64,000 nt of DNA from Pseudomonas sp. BCA17 (GTDB taxonomy: Bacteria; Pseudomonadota; Gammaproteobacteria; Pseudomonadales; Pseudomonadaceae): assembly GCF_004519405.1 (NCBI RefSeq), contig NZ_SGWI01000007.1, positions 62,001 to 126,000 of the forward strand, given 5' to 3'. Below, piece by piece: positions 17,779 through 25,987 of the stretch. The notes beneath the pieces are model-generated. The model searched no databases. It saw only the letters and a list, made by a program, of their open reading frames with translations, and was not told the DNA's origin. Every line of letters starts with the position of its first letter. The stretch's first letter is position 1. The position numbers were made by a program, and so were the translations under genes.

Positions 17779-17814
17779 AAAAAAGCCCCAGGTCTTTCGA
17801 CCTGGGGCTTTTTT
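17779..17814. terminator. Strong bidirectional terminator
   Basis: A-run, AAGCCCCAGGTC / GACCTGGGGCTT stem with a TTTC loop, then TTTTTT. It has runs on both sides, so it ends both the plus-strand diaminobutyrate operon and the minus-strand tRNA-Arg transcript. Confidence 0.92.
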
Positions 17815-17823
17815 GTGTGTGTC

Positions 17824-17900
17824 TGGTGCACCCGGCGGGATTCGAACCCACGACCCCTGCCTTCGGAGGGCAGTACTCTATCCAGCTGAGCTACGGATGC
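17824..17900 (-). tRNA. tRNA-Arg (anticodon CCG)
   Basis: On the minus strand the sequence starts GCATCCGTAGCTCAGCTGGA, has the anticodon stem CTGCC-ctCCGaa-GGCAG, the T-arm GGGTTCGAATCCC and an encoded CCA end. Acceptor pairing GCATCCG with the 3' CGGGTGC closes with G-U tolerance. The anticodon CCG reads CGG arginine codons. Confidence 0.95.
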
Positions 17901-18126
17901 TTGTGCGGGCGACATCATACCCATGTCGGCCAGATGCGTCCATGCCGGTGTTTTCGCTGGCGATAGTAGGCTGGGTTACCGCAAAAGCGGCTATTTGCCA
18001 TTATCTTCACAACTCCTCATACCGTACGTCCCTTTGTTTGCTTTGCTCTGGTGGCGCCAGCACCGCTGTGACGCCGCAATTCCCTTCCCCTGGCCAGGTG
18101 AACGCATGCATTCCAAAGGAACCGTG

Positions 18127-18822
18127 ATGCTCGATCTCCCGCTGAGACAAACCTTGCTCGCCCGCTCCGATTTATTCCGAGGACTGCCGGAGCCGCTCTT
18201 GCGCTACGTCGCCACGCATATGGTGGAGCGCACGCTGGATGATCGTGAACTGCTCTATTTCAAGGACGACTCCCTCGAATTTATCGCATTGGTGGTGGAG
18301 GGGCGGATCTATTCGGTGGTTCACGGGCCGGATGGCCGCGAGCAGATCATCGGCAGCATGGGCGCGGGGCAGGTCGTGGGAGAGACGGCGTTGATCGAGG
18401 ACCATGGCCGTGAGTCTTCGACCTTTGCCGGCGGCCCGACCCGCTTGCTGCAACTGGGGCGTCGACATTTTGCGCTGCTGTTTGAAGAGCCGGTGTTTCT
18501 GCGGCGTTTGTTGATGTTGATGATGGTGCGCCTGCTCCATGCCATCGAATTGCTCGAATTGGTGTGCCTGCATCGGCTGGAGTCGCGGCTGGCGCGGTTC
18601 CTGCTGGCCAATATGGGCGAGATCGACCTGGCCCTTGCCATGCCCAGCGTCTCACTGCCCGCCAATCAGGGGGTGTTGGCGGCCATGCTCAACACCAGCC
18701 GCCCCAAGCTCAATGTTCAACTGCAGTTGTGGCGCCGCAGTGGCCTGATCAGCGGCAGTCTGGAGCGGATGGTGATCAACGATCTGGAGCATTTGCGGCG
18801 CAAGGCGTCTGCCTTGAATTAA
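18127..18822 (+). CDS. Crp/Fnr-family transcriptional regulator at the R-body locus
   Basis: A 231-residue regulator with an N-terminal cyclic-nucleotide-type beta-roll (about 15-125: LFRGLPEPLLRYVA...FIALVVEGRIYSVV...GAGQVVGETALI) and a C-terminal winged helix (about 165-225: SLPANQGVLAAMLNTSRPKLNVQLQLWRRSGLI). ATG 18127 is chosen because AAGGA lies about 6 bases upstream; the longer frame from 17923 has none. No Fnr-type cysteine cluster is visible. It stands directly ahead of an ECF sigma gene and the reb genes on the same strand, suggesting it senses the signal for R-body production. Confidence 0.82.
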   Translation: MLDLPLRQTLLARSDLFRGLPEPLLRYVATHMVERTLDDRELLYFKDDSLEFIALVVEGRIYSVVHGPDGREQIIGSMGAGQVVGETALIEDHGRESSTFAGGPTRLLQLGRRHFALLFEEPVFLRRLLMLMMVRLLHAIELLELVCLHRLESRLARFLLANMGEIDLALAMPSVSLPANQGVLAAMLNTSRPKLNVQLQLWRRSGLISGSLERMVINDLEHLRRKASALN

Positions 18823-18909
18823 CTTTCACGGTGTTCCCCAGGTAACAGCGGGCGCCTGTTTGTGGCTCGCAAACTGGCCCTTCATCAAGGATGCACAGGA
18901 GTGCTTGCG

Positions 18910-19452
18910 ATGGGGATGACTGTTCAGTTCAAGGACCAATGGGTGGCGGACGACCGCTTGTTTGAAGCCAGTTGGCGTGCGGTTCAGGGCGAGCTGAAGC
19001 GGCGCGCGCTGCGGCGTGCCAAAGGCAATCAGGATCAGGGCCAGGAGTGGTTATCGGCCACGGCGATCAAGGCCCTGCTGTTTTTTCGGCGCTCGCCCGA
19101 GCGTATCCGGGACCCCCAGGGGTTTCTGTTTCTTGTGCTCGACCATGTGTTTCTCGACAGCCTGCGCCGCGGTAAACGTGAGGGGCAGTTGTTCGATGAC
19201 TCCATCGACCTTGAGCACGATCACCTGGCCGTGCTCGCCGCCCCCTGCGCATCAGTGCTGGAGTGGGTGGAGTGTTATGAGCGCCTGGAACAGCTGGAGG
19301 CGCATGTGGCGCGGTTGCCTGTCGCGCAACAGCGTTTGTTTGAGATGCGTTTTGTCGACGACCTGCCTTACCCCCAGATCGCGGCTGAGCTGCAGGTCAA
19401 GCTGCCACTGGTGCGTAAGCGGGTGCAATTGCTACGCAGCGCTTTGCGCTGA
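18910..19452 (+). CDS. Sigma-70-like (ECF) factor of the R-body locus
   Basis: A 180-residue protein. Region 2 is recognisable at about 10-85 (LFEASWRAVQGELKRRAL...IRDPQGFLFLVLDHVFLDSLRRGKRE). Region 4 is at about 125-178 (LPVAQQRLFEMRFVDDLPYPQIAAELQVKLPLVRKRVQLLRSAL). ATG 18910 has AGGAG 8 bases upstream. It lacks a neighbouring anti-sigma gene. P. aeruginosa PA14 R-body genes are, to my knowledge, driven by a FecI-like sigma factor, so this gene is a good candidate activator of the reb genes that start 95 bases downstream. Confidence 0.78.
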   Translation: MGMTVQFKDQWVADDRLFEASWRAVQGELKRRALRRAKGNQDQGQEWLSATAIKALLFFRRSPERIRDPQGFLFLVLDHVFLDSLRRGKREGQLFDDSIDLEHDHLAVLAAPCASVLEWVECYERLEQLEAHVARLPVAQQRLFEMRFVDDLPYPQIAAELQVKLPLVRKRVQLLRSALR

Positions 19453-19547
19453 ATTCCTTTCACAAACGTCGGCGCGAGGCGTTCTAGTTTAGGAGCGCGT
19501 CACGCCACCACCACCCTGATCGGGTGAATTCCATCAAGGAGAGATGT

Positions 19548-19775
19548 ATGACAGAGGTCAACAGCCAGATCACCGACGCGGTGACCCAAACCAACGTCAA
19601 GGTGGTAGCGGAGGCACCGGCCCAGGCCATCGCGTCGTTGTATCAGGTGGCTAGCAGTGCGGCAGGCTTGTCGTTGCAGAACGCGGTCAACAGCCAGCAG
19701 GCCATGAACCAGATTTCCAACGCGGTGATCTCCAAGGCCGTTGCGTTGATCATGCAGATTGGCGAGAAGGGTTAA
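19548..19775 (+). CDS. RebB-family R-body protein (short form)
   Basis: A 75-residue protein of the RebB/killing-trait family (PF11747 type). It carries the family signature QITDAVTQTNVKVVAEAPA at residues 6-24, followed by an Ala/Gln/Asn-rich helix. AAGGAG stands 6 bases before ATG 19548. R-bodies are coiled protein ribbons, described in Caedibacter and Pseudomonas, that unroll and can rupture membranes. This copy is shorter than the two later ones (75 against 104 residues), lacking their Gln-rich middle and C-terminal part, so it may be a minor or polymerisation-control subunit. Confidence 0.85.
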   Translation: MTEVNSQITDAVTQTNVKVVAEAPAQAIASLYQVASSAAGLSLQNAVNSQQAMNQISNAVISKAVALIMQIGEKG

Positions 19776-19793
19776 ACCCTGGGGAGACTTGCC

Positions 19794-20366
19794 ATGTCAT
19801 GGTTCAGCAGAAAAAAGCCCAGCCCCGCTCCTGAAACACCCGCTGCGCAGCCCCCGGCGTCCGCCCCGGCAGCACCCCCCGCGCGCTCGATCATGGCGCG
19901 CATGAACGAGCATTTGCTCAACCAGGCGAGCACGCCCTCGTCTGACAGCACAGCGGCGCTCAACAGCCAGATTGTCCAGGCTGTGCAGTTCACCAATGCG
20001 CAGAATTTCGCCTATGCGCCGGCCCAGATCGCGGTGCCGGCCGACATGATGATCAGCCAAGCGGCAGGGTTGGTCGCGCAATCGGCGGCGGGGTATTTCG
20101 ATGGGGTCAGCAAGATCGCATTGGCCGCCCAGGCTGTGCTGCTCCAGCAAATGACCGAGAACATCGTCAAGGACAACCTGCCGGCCGCCGCCGAGGATGC
20201 CTTGGGCGCCTTGGCCACCGACCTGTTGGTGGGCGCGGCAGCCGCGGTGGCCGCCGCCGCCGGTGCGATGGAAGCCGAGGCCGCCAGCGTGGCCATCGAC
20301 AAGATCGACCAGAGCATCGCCAAGTACGCCGACACGTTGGCCAACCGGGCTGCGCCAGCGGCCTGA
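19794..20366 (+). CDS. RebB-related long protein of the R-body operon
   Basis: A 190-residue protein 18 bases after the first reb gene. Residues 1-35 are Pro/Ala-rich after a basic start (MSWFSRKKPSP). Residues about 60-120 (NSQIVQAVQFTNAQNFAYAPAQIAVPADMMISQAAGLV) echo the RebB signature, with V-Q-x-T-N and a P-A motif. The C-terminal 70 residues are extremely Ala-rich and amphipathic (LVGAAAAVAAAAGAMEAEAAS). A membrane-active or polymer-capping helix is possible. It is probably a diverged R-body subunit or accessory protein; the function is inferred from weak similarity and position. Confidence 0.62.
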   Translation: MSWFSRKKPSPAPETPAAQPPASAPAAPPARSIMARMNEHLLNQASTPSSDSTAALNSQIVQAVQFTNAQNFAYAPAQIAVPADMMISQAAGLVAQSAAGYFDGVSKIALAAQAVLLQQMTENIVKDNLPAAAEDALGALATDLLVGAAAAVAAAAGAMEAEAASVAIDKIDQSIAKYADTLANRAAPAA

Positions 20367-20448
20367 ACCGAGCACGGCGTTCCAGCGTTCTGCTGGAACG
20401 GTGCAACAGCAACTTGAAAGCAACTTTTCTTAAGTGAGGAGCGACATC

Positions 20449-21087
20449 ATGCAGCCTGGAGATATTGTTTTTTCAGTGGCACAAGTGGATGACAAAGTGT
20501 CCACCAGTATTCCCCGTGCGTTTATCCGTGCGGGGCAATGGCTTAAGGCCAAGATTTTTGGAACGGGCGATCCCAATGTGCCAGTGGTACACGCGGCCAT
20601 TGCGGTGGATGCCACGCATGTCATCGAAAGTGTGGGGGAGGGTATTCAACTGACGGACCTGACCACCGAAGTACCTGCGCGCGGAGCCATGGTGTTCAGT
20701 TGCACCCAGGAAGACTTGGCTAATGCGGCAGCCTATGCCGCCGGTCAGTTCCTGGGGGACGTGGCCACCAAGGACATCAGCGGACGCTACAGTAAATGGA
20801 ACGCGATGTTGTCGATCTTCAAAGTGTCGGCTTATGAGCCCGGCATCATGAGTCGTATCAATGAGTCGGTGTCTATCAGCAATGCCGCATTCTGTTCGCA
20901 GTTTGTCGCGAACGCTTATGAAGTCGGCAACCTATATAGCAACGCCAACTTGCTGCCTCCGCCAGCACCGATCTTCGACACTCGACCCACCGCGATGACC
21001 CCCTGGGAGCTGGCGTCCAGTTGCGATAACGCCACGGACTTCTATTTTGCCGGTTTCTGGCAGGACAACAATGAGGTGCGGCTTTAG
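20449..21087 (+). CDS. YiiX-like permuted NlpC/P60 cysteine peptidase in the R-body operon
   Basis: A 212-residue protein with the permuted papain-like layout of the YiiX/YebB group. The histidine block comes first (VPVVHAAIAVDATHVIESVGEG, His about 49) and the cysteine block near residue 150 (NAAFCSQFVANAYEVG). The N-terminal MQPGDIVFS is the usual first strand of this fold. No signal peptide is seen. GAGGAG precedes ATG 20449. Such enzymes act as amidases, acyltransferases or peptidases on peptides or lipids. In this operon it may process R-body subunits, open the producer cell wall, or be delivered as an effector. These are guesses; only the fold is supported. Confidence 0.68.
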   Translation: MQPGDIVFSVAQVDDKVSTSIPRAFIRAGQWLKAKIFGTGDPNVPVVHAAIAVDATHVIESVGEGIQLTDLTTEVPARGAMVFSCTQEDLANAAAYAAGQFLGDVATKDISGRYSKWNAMLSIFKVSAYEPGIMSRINESVSISNAAFCSQFVANAYEVGNLYSNANLLPPPAPIFDTRPTAMTPWELASSCDNATDFYFAGFWQDNNEVRL

Positions 21088-21127
21088 CGGCCCTTCAGCC
21101 GGCTACGCAGTGCCCAAGGAGATCGAC

Positions 21128-21460
21128 ATGGCTCCCCCCTCCACACCCTCAGTGCTATCCAACGGTGACCGTCAACGGCTGGAAGCGATGCTGCGCAATC
21201 CGCAGATGTTCGCCGGAACACCCCAAGCCATCGTCGACGAAACCCTCAAGCGCGCCGCCCAGGTACTTGAGCAATCGAAGGCCAACGAGCAGGCCATCCG
21301 CAAGGCCGCCGAGCAGAGTGAAGAAGCGGTACGCAAGGCGTTGAGCGGCACGCCTGACGAAAGCGCCGATCGGGCGCAGCTCAAGCGTGAAGTAGACAGG
21401 GAGATCCAGAAGTTGATTGCGCAGATCGAGGCCGCCCTGGCCAAGTCTGCCGGATTCTGA
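21128..21460 (+). CDS. Charged helical hypothetical protein in the R-body operon
   Basis: A 110-residue soluble protein. After a Pro/Ser-rich start (MAPPSTPSVLSNGDR) it is nearly all charged helix with heptad-like spacing (ETLKRAAQVLEQSKANEQAIRK...REVDREIQKLIAQIEAALAKS), so a coiled coil is likely. AAGGAG precedes ATG 21128. It lies between the cysteine peptidase and the tandem rebB pair. Family not recognised; a chaperone or assembly scaffold for Ala-rich R-body subunits would fit but is unproven. Confidence 0.6.
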   Translation: MAPPSTPSVLSNGDRQRLEAMLRNPQMFAGTPQAIVDETLKRAAQVLEQSKANEQAIRKAAEQSEEAVRKALSGTPDESADRAQLKREVDREIQKLIAQIEAALAKSAGF

Positions 21461-21542
21461 AAGCGCTCACTTCACAGCGCTTGTTTCGCAACGTTCATTC
21501 ATGAACACGGAATGCGCCGTGTACTAAATAAGGAAATTGATC

Positions 21543-21857
21543 ATGCCACTTGTTAACGAACAAATTACCGACGCGGTCACCCAGACCAACGTCAAGGTCG
21601 TTGCCGAATCGCCAGCGATGGCGATGAGCACCATCTATCAATCGATGGCGCAGGCCACGGCGATTCTGTTCCAGAACGCCGTGTCCGCCCAGCAGCAGCA
21701 AAACACCCTGGCCCAGGCCGCCACCAACCAGGGCGTGATGCAGATCTACAGCGTCGACACCACTGCCGGCGCGGCGGCTACCGAGAAAGTCGCTCAGGGC
21801 GGCGTCTCGGATAACCTCACCAGCCTGTTGACCGTGCTCAAGTCTTTCCAGTCTTAA
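21543..21857 (+). CDS. rebB: RebB-family R-body structural protein, tandem copy 1
   Basis: A 104-residue RebB protein with the family signature near the N-terminus (EQITDAVTQTNVKVVAESPA), then MAMSTIYQSMAQATAILFQN and a Gln/Asn-rich segment AQQQQNTLAQAATNQG. These small proteins are the main subunits of R-body ribbons in Caedibacter and in pseudomonads. ATG 21543 has AGGA 8 bases upstream. It is about 90 percent identical to the next gene along its whole length, so the two arose by recent tandem duplication. Confidence 0.88.
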   Translation: MPLVNEQITDAVTQTNVKVVAESPAMAMSTIYQSMAQATAILFQNAVSAQQQQNTLAQAATNQGVMQIYSVDTTAGAAATEKVAQGGVSDNLTSLLTVLKSFQS

Positions 21858-21907
21858 GCACTGAGCGATAACGGATGTTGTTCTTTCTCAACAAAGGAGT
21901 TTCACCC

Positions 21908-22222
21908 ATGAGTACTGTCAGCCCGCAAATCACCGATGCCGTTACCCAGACCAACGTCAAGGTCGTTGCCGAGGCGCCAGCAATGGCGATGAGCACGATC
22001 TATCAATCGATGGGCCAGGCCACGGCGATCCTGTTCCAGAACTCGGTTTCGGCGCAGCAGCAGCAAAACACCCTGGCCCAGGCCGCCACCAACCAGGGCG
22101 TGATGCAGATCTACAGCGTCGACACCACCGCCGGCGCGTCGGCTACCGAGAAAGTCGCCCAGGGCGGTGTGGCCGACAACCTGACCAGCCTGTTGACCAT
22201 CCTCAAATCGTTCCAATCCTAA
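21908..22222 (+). CDS. rebB: RebB-family R-body structural protein, tandem copy 2
   Basis: A 104-residue near-duplicate of the preceding gene. Differences cluster at the N-terminus (MSTVSPQ instead of MPLVNEQ) and at a few positions such as GQATA for AQATA and ADNLTSLLTIL for SDNLTSLLTVL. AAAGGAG precedes ATG 21908. It is the last gene of the locus, followed by a long hairpin terminator. Having two almost equal subunits matches the two-subunit ribbons made by other R-body producers. Confidence 0.88.
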   Translation: MSTVSPQITDAVTQTNVKVVAEAPAMAMSTIYQSMGQATAILFQNSVSAQQQQNTLAQAATNQGVMQIYSVDTTAGASATEKVAQGGVADNLTSLLTILKSFQS

Positions 22223-22235
22223 ATCGCAGTCGCCC

Positions 22236-22275
22236 CGACACCCCCGTCGCCCAAAAGGCGCCGGGGGTGTTGTCG
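22236..22275 (+). terminator. Terminator of the R-body operon
   Basis: A long stem, CGACACCCCCGTCGCC pairing with GGCGCCGGGGGTGTTGTCG around a CAAAA loop, followed by TTTGG, 14 bases after the last rebB. Confidence 0.78.
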
Positions 22276-22471
22276 TTTGGACGCTTGATCCGAAAGGTGA
22301 GCCAAATACGCCGGTTTTCGTTCTTTTTTTCGAACAGACTATTGCCCTGACCCCCCATTGATCCTAGGATTCGTTTGAGATTTCAAACGCTCTGTCTCCC
22401 GTGCGCTTTCGCCTATCCTGGCGTGCTGGACTGATTTCCCTGACGGCAGCCCCTGGCTGATGCCGTTCAGT

Positions 22472-22568
22472 GTAGGAGCGAGCTTGCTTGCGAAACTGTT
22501 AACGATGACGCAGCGTTTCTGGTTTTACGCGGCGCCTTTGAATTTTTCGCGAGCAAGCTCGCTCCTAC
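22472..22568. repeat. REPIN-type inverted REP pair upstream of gabD
   Basis: GTAGGAGCGAGCTTGCTTGCG (from 22472) and its inverted partner CGCGAGCAAGCTCGCTCCTAC (to 22568) face each other across about 50 bases. This is the structure of Pseudomonas REPINs. The rest of the 22276-22660 gap shows an AT-rich segment around 22310-22340 and no gene. Confidence 0.8.
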
Positions 22569-22660
22569 ATAAAACATGACTGAACGACATTGCCCACAAG
22601 GCGCCTTTCAACAACTCTAATTCGCTCCGCGTGCGCGCGGTGCTGTTAAGGAAAGCCGAC

Positions 22661-24103
22661 ATGCAGCTCAAAGATACCCAGTTGTTCCGCCAGCAAGCCT
22701 TTATCGATGGCGCTTGGGTCGATGCGGACAATGGCCAGACCATCAAGGTCAACAACCCTGCCACGGGCGAGATTCTCGGTACCGTGCCGAAGATGGGCGC
22801 CGCTGAAACCCGCCGCGCTATCGAAGCCGCCGACAAGGCCCTGCCGGCCTGGCGTGCACTGACTGCCAAGGAGCGCGCCAACAAGCTGCGCCGTTGGTTC
22901 GAACTGCTGATTGAAAACCAGGACGACCTTGGCCGCCTGATGACCCTCGAACAAGGCAAGCCGCTGGCCGAAGCCAAGGGCGAAATCGTCTACGCCGCGT
23001 CCTTTATCGAGTGGTTCGCCGAAGAAGCCAAACGCATCTACGGCGATGTGATTCCTGGCCACCAACCCGACAAGCGCCTGATCGTGATCAAGCAGCCCAT
23101 CGGCGTGACGGCTGCCATCACCCCGTGGAACTTCCCGGCCGCCATGATCACCCGTAAAGCCGGCCCGGCCCTGGCCGCCGGCTGCACCATGGTGATCAAG
23201 CCGGCTTCGCAAACCCCGTTCTCGGCCCTGGCCCTGGTCGAGCTGGCGCACCGCGCCGGCATCCCGAAAGGCGTACTGAGCGTGGTCACCGGCAGCGCCG
23301 GCGATATCGGCGGCGAGCTGACCAGTAACCCGATCGTGCGTAAATTGTCTTTCACCGGCTCGACCGAAATCGGTCGCCAACTGATGGCCGAATGCGCCAA
23401 GGACATCAAGAAAGTTTCCCTGGAACTGGGCGGCAACGCGCCGTTCATCGTGTTCGACGACGCCGACCTGGATAAGGCCGTCGAAGGCGCGATCATCTCC
23501 AAGTACCGCAACAACGGCCAGACCTGCGTCTGCGCCAACCGCTTGTATATCCAGGACTCGGTGTACGACGCGTTCGCGGAAAAACTCAAGGTGGCCGTGG
23601 CCAAGCTCAAGATCGGCAACGGTCTCGAAGAAGGCACCACCACCGGCCCGTTGATCGACGAAAAAGCCGTGGCCAAGGTCCAGGAACACATTGCGGATGC
23701 CCTGAGCAAAGGCGCCAAGCTGCTGGCCGGTGGCAAGGTGATGGAAGGCAACTTCTTCGAACCGACCATTCTCACCAACGTGCCGAAAGACGCTGCCGTG
23801 GCCAAGGAAGAAACCTTCGGCCCGCTGGCGCCGTTGTTCCGCTTCAAAGACGAAGCCGAAGTGATTGCGATGTCCAACGACACCGAGTTCGGCCTGGCTT
23901 CCTACTTCTACGCTCGCGACCTGGGCCGTGTGTTCCGTGTGGCCGAGGCCCTGGAATACGGCATGGTCGGCGTGAATACCGGGTTGATCTCCAACGAAGT
24001 GGCGCCATTCGGCGGCATCAAGGCTTCGGGCCTGGGCCGCGAAGGCTCCAAGTACGGGATCGAGGATTACCTGGAAATCAAATACCTCTGCCTGGGCATC
24101 TAA
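22661..24103 (+). CDS. gabD: NADP+-dependent succinate-semialdehyde dehydrogenase
   Basis: A 480-residue aldehyde dehydrogenase of GABA catabolism, oxidising succinate semialdehyde to succinate. Start ATG 22661 follows AAGGA. Visible motifs are the catalytic Asn region ITPWNFPAAMI, the NADP-binding KPASQTP and FTGSTEIGRQL, the general base in LELGGNAPFIVFDDAD (Glu), the catalytic Cys in NNGQTCVCANR, and the C-terminal PFGGIKASGLGREGSKYGIEDY typical of GabD. It lies 184 bases upstream of gabT, the enzyme that makes its substrate. The gabD-gabT order is standard for Pseudomonas. Confidence 0.96.
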   Translation: MQLKDTQLFRQQAFIDGAWVDADNGQTIKVNNPATGEILGTVPKMGAAETRRAIEAADKALPAWRALTAKERANKLRRWFELLIENQDDLGRLMTLEQGKPLAEAKGEIVYAASFIEWFAEEAKRIYGDVIPGHQPDKRLIVIKQPIGVTAAITPWNFPAAMITRKAGPALAAGCTMVIKPASQTPFSALALVELAHRAGIPKGVLSVVTGSAGDIGGELTSNPIVRKLSFTGSTEIGRQLMAECAKDIKKVSLELGGNAPFIVFDDADLDKAVEGAIISKYRNNGQTCVCANRLYIQDSVYDAFAEKLKVAVAKLKIGNGLEEGTTTGPLIDEKAVAKVQEHIADALSKGAKLLAGGKVMEGNFFEPTILTNVPKDAAVAKEETFGPLAPLFRFKDEAEVIAMSNDTEFGLASYFYARDLGRVFRVAEALEYGMVGVNTGLISNEVAPFGGIKASGLGREGSKYGIEDYLEIKYLCLGI

Positions 24104-24287
24104 GCTGCGCGGCAAGGCATTGCTGTAAACGCAAAGGGCACGAGAGCGCTGACCCTTTGCGTGTTTTACCCCGTTATTCGTAGTGGCCGGGAAAGCTGTG
24201 GCAGTCGATCATCGCATGCTGCCGTAGTTGCCTCCCGCCACGTATGCCTTGGACCACGCCACCCGATGAGTGGCGAATGAGGACTTT

Positions 24288-25565
24288 ATGAGCAAGACCA
24301 ACGCATCCCTGATGAAACGCCGCGAAGCCGCTGTACCCCGTGGCGTCGGCCAGATTCACCCGATCTTCGCCGAATTCGCGAAGAACGCCAGCGTGACCGA
24401 CGTTGAAGGTCGCGAGTTCATCGACTTCGCCGGCGGTATCGCCGTGTTGAACACCGGTCACGTGCACCCGAAAATCATCGCGGCGGTGACCGAACAACTG
24501 AACAAGCTGACCCACACCTGCTTCCAGGTTCTGGCCTACGAGCCTTACGTAGAACTGTGTGAAAAAGTGAACGCCAAGGTACCAGGGGATTTCGCCAAGA
24601 AAACCCTGCTGGTCACCACCGGTTCCGAAGCCGTTGAGAACGCCGTGAAAATCGCCCGTGCCGCCACTGGCCGTGCCGGCGTGATCGCGTTCACCGGCGC
24701 TTACCACGGCCGCACCATGATGACCCTGGGCCTGACCGGCAAAGTCGTGCCGTACTCGGCCGGCATGGGCCTGATGCCAGGCGGTATCTTCCGTGCGCTG
24801 TACCCGAATGAACTGCACGGTGTGAGCATCGAGGACTCGATCGCCAGCATCGAACGCATCTTCAAGAACGATGCCGAGCCGCGTGATATCGCTGCCATCA
24901 TCATCGAACCGGTCCAGGGCGAAGGCGGTTTCTACGTCGCGCCTAAAGCCTTCATGCAGCGCCTGCGCGAACTGTGCGACAAGCACGGCATCCTGCTGAT
25001 CGCCGACGAAGTGCAAACCGGTGCCGGCCGTACCGGCACCTTCTTCGCCATGGAGCAGATGGGCGTTGCCGCCGACCTGACCACCTTTGCCAAATCCATC
25101 GCCGGCGGCTTCCCGCTGGCCGGTGTGTGCGGCAAGGCCGAATACATGGACGCCATCGCTCCAGGCGGCCTGGGCGGCACCTATGCCGGTAGCCCGATCG
25201 CATGCGCCGCGGCCCTGGCCGTGATGGAAGTGTTCGAAGAAGAGCACCTGCTGGACCGCTGCAAGGCAGTAGGCGAGCGCCTGGTGACTGGCCTCAAGGC
25301 GATCCAGGCCAAGTACCCGGTGATCGGCGAAGTGCGTGCCCTGGGCGCGATGATCGCGGTCGAGCTGTTCGAAGATGGCGACAGCCACAAGCCGAACGCC
25401 GCCGCCGTGGCTTCCATCGTGGCCAAGGCGCGTGACAAGGGCCTGATCCTGCTGTCCTGCGGTACCTACGGCAACGTGCTGCGCGTACTGGTCCCGCTGA
25501 CCTCACCGGACGAGCAACTGGACAAAGGTCTGGCAATCATCGAAGAGTGCTTCTCCGAGCTGTAA
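24288..25565 (+). CDS. gabT: 4-aminobutyrate aminotransferase
   Basis: A 425-residue class-III aminotransferase converting GABA and 2-oxoglutarate to succinate semialdehyde and glutamate. The PLP site is TTFAKSIAGGFPLAGV (Lys near 268), with TTGSEAVENAVKIAR, FTGAYHGRT and IADEVQTGAGRTG. ATG 24288 has GAGG upstream. It is coupled functionally with gabD and followed by two hairpins that end the transcript. Confidence 0.96.
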   Translation: MSKTNASLMKRREAAVPRGVGQIHPIFAEFAKNASVTDVEGREFIDFAGGIAVLNTGHVHPKIIAAVTEQLNKLTHTCFQVLAYEPYVELCEKVNAKVPGDFAKKTLLVTTGSEAVENAVKIARAATGRAGVIAFTGAYHGRTMMTLGLTGKVVPYSAGMGLMPGGIFRALYPNELHGVSIEDSIASIERIFKNDAEPRDIAAIIIEPVQGEGGFYVAPKAFMQRLRELCDKHGILLIADEVQTGAGRTGTFFAMEQMGVAADLTTFAKSIAGGFPLAGVCGKAEYMDAIAPGGLGGTYAGSPIACAAALAVMEVFEEEHLLDRCKAVGERLVTGLKAIQAKYPVIGEVRALGAMIAVELFEDGDSHKPNAAAVASIVAKARDKGLILLSCGTYGNVLRVLVPLTSPDEQLDKGLAIIEECFSEL

Positions 25566-25580
25566 GCGCAGGCTCAACTG

Positions 25581-25661
25581 AAAAGCCCGCTTCGGCGGGT
25601 TGATGAGATGGTCATCCCCAACACCCTGCGAGGGCTACGCTTTCGCAGGGTGTTTTGTTTT
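25581..25661 (+). terminator. Two consecutive terminators after gabT
   Basis: The first is a weak stem CCCGC-TTCG-GCGGG (25586-25599) followed by T. The second is stronger: ACACCCTGCGA (25621-25631) with TCGCAGGGTGT (25642-25652) followed by TTTGTTTTT. Confidence 0.85.
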
Positions 25662-25675
25662 TGGAGGCCATTATC

Positions 25676-25965
25676 ATGAGCGCGTCAGCACTGATCGGTA
25701 TCGATCACGGCACACATGATTTCCACCTTCACGGTGAGGATAACTCGGGCTGTGAGGTGTTTCGCAAGAAGCTCTCGCGAGCGCAGACGATGCAGTTATT
25801 CGGCCACTTACCGAGCTGCACTGTGGTAATGGAAGCCTGTGCGGGAGCGCGGCTTTGTCGCGCGCCAGTTGGCCTCGGGGCACACGGCCGAACTGGTTTC
25901 ACCGCAATTCGTTAAGCCTTTCGTCAAGGCAACAAAATGATTTTGTCGATGCTGAAGGGATCTGT
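25676..25965 (+). pseudogene. IS110-family transposase remnant, frameshifted
   Basis: The N-terminal RuvC-like start of IS110 transposases is clear: IGIDHGTHDFHLHGED (with the first catalytic Asp) and KKLSRAQTMQLF...CTVVMEACAGA. A frameshift follows near 25845. The reading continues in another frame as VARQLASGHTAELVSPQFVKPF and, after a second shift near 25938, as NDFVDAEG. About 95 codons of a roughly 340-codon gene remain, and the rest is gone. No terminal repeats were identified. It sits directly behind the gabT terminator. Confidence 0.8.
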
Positions 25966-25987
25966 GGGGAGTGGACCAGCTCGGTAG

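Noticed and set aside
17824..17900. tRNA-Arg as an integration site for the diaminobutyrate operon
   Set aside because: The tRNA 3' end faces the operon, but I found no second copy of the tRNA end nearby and no integrase gene.
17923..18126. N-terminal extension of the Crp-like regulator
   Set aside because: No ribosome binding site and no homology-like pattern before ATG 18127, which has AAGGA at proper distance.
22646..24115. 489-codon minus-strand frame opposite gabD
   Set aside because: Shadow of gabD. It has His/Gln/Gly-rich composition typical of antisense translation.
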